DNA of 64,000 nucleotides, from positions 58,513 to 122,512 of the forward strand of contig JAUJNQ010000001.1 in the NCBI GenBank assembly GCA_030448025.1, in the 5' to 3' direction. A program made the translations under genes and the position numbers. The stretch comes from Acidimicrobiales bacterium (lineage in GTDB: Bacteria > Actinomycetota > Acidimicrobiia > Acidimicrobiales > GCA-2861595). Under the pieces are notes generated by a model. The model was given only the letters and a program-made list of their open reading frames with translations. It was not told the origin of the DNA and did no database searches. Below are positions 63,958 to 64,000 of the stretch, piece by piece. How positions within the stretch are numbered: position 1 is the first letter of the stretch; every line of letters starts with the position of its first letter.

Positions 63958-64000
63958 CGCTTCCCCTGCCCTAGCGCCTGCTCCTGTGGACGCCCGGTCC

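Overview
The window is dense, very GC-rich, strongly GC3-biased bacterial chromosome. Gene content points to a high-GC Gram-positive actinomycete: qcrC/qcrA with ctaC/D/E/G, an actinobacterial PhoR/PhoP system with GTTCACC-type PHO boxes, an InhA-like enoyl reductase in a FAS-II cluster, a split Ku/LigD repair operon, a twin-arginine PhoX and a HelD-like helicase. A full system I (Ccm) cytochrome c maturation set suggests a deep actinobacterial class such as Acidimicrobiia; that placement is inference. I see no rRNA, tRNA, CRISPR array, transposase or phage module.

Layout. 0-4 kb: ccmF (cut by the window edge), ccmG, ccmH and a ccmI-like gene. 4-11.5 kb: a very large surface protein (signal peptide, NHL propeller, about 15 Ig-like repeats, C-terminal membrane anchor) whose stop codon overlaps the start of a membrane GAF-GGDEF diguanylate cyclase. 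11.6-18.4 kb: phosphate regulon, phoR-phoP-phoU facing pstSCAB, with near-identical PHO boxes before phoR and pstS. 18.5-20.8 kb: arsenic locus (arsR, divergent arsI, aquaporin, arsenate reductase). 20.8-22.9 kb: tatA, phoX and a small membrane protein. 23-30.7 kb: FAS-II cluster fabD, a biotinyl-fold protein without the modifiable lysine, fabH, fabG, acpP, fabF, a carboxyltransferase, an inhA-like reductase and a conserved phosphatase-like gene. 30.7-31.7 kb: decayed GNAT and GrpB remnants. 31.7-39.5 kb: envelope genes (NTF2-like lipoprotein, coiled-coil lytic transglycosylase, GtrA, methyltransferases, toroid-fold protein, glycosyltransferase, Lnt). 39.7-42.7 kb: PRC-barrel/DUF2382 stress genes and an accessory pair (PD-(D/E)XK-like protein and a membrane protein). 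42.9-45.9 kb: NHEJ operon (ligase, Ku, polymerase). 46-49.4 kb: hemE-hemH-hemY. 49.5-52.8 kb: HNH remnant, HelD-like helicase, rhodanese. 52.9-61.4 kb: qcrC-qcrA-ctaC-ctaD-ctaE-orf-ctaG-cytochrome c, with qcrB on the opposite strand. 61.4-64 kb: small genes including a DJ-1/PfpI protein, YjbQ, an FNT channel and a ClpX-type zinc-finger protein.

How it fits together. The Ccm proteins would attach heme to QcrC, the cytochrome c domain of CtaC and the small lipoprotein cytochrome, with heme from the hem operon. PhoR/PhoP, Pst and Tat-exported PhoX form a phosphate-starvation circuit.

Caution: at least nine genes carry single-base frame slips across which conserved protein sequence continues in another frame. 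This looks more like residual sequencing or assembly error than mass gene decay, so 'broken' genes here should be treated as provisionally intact.
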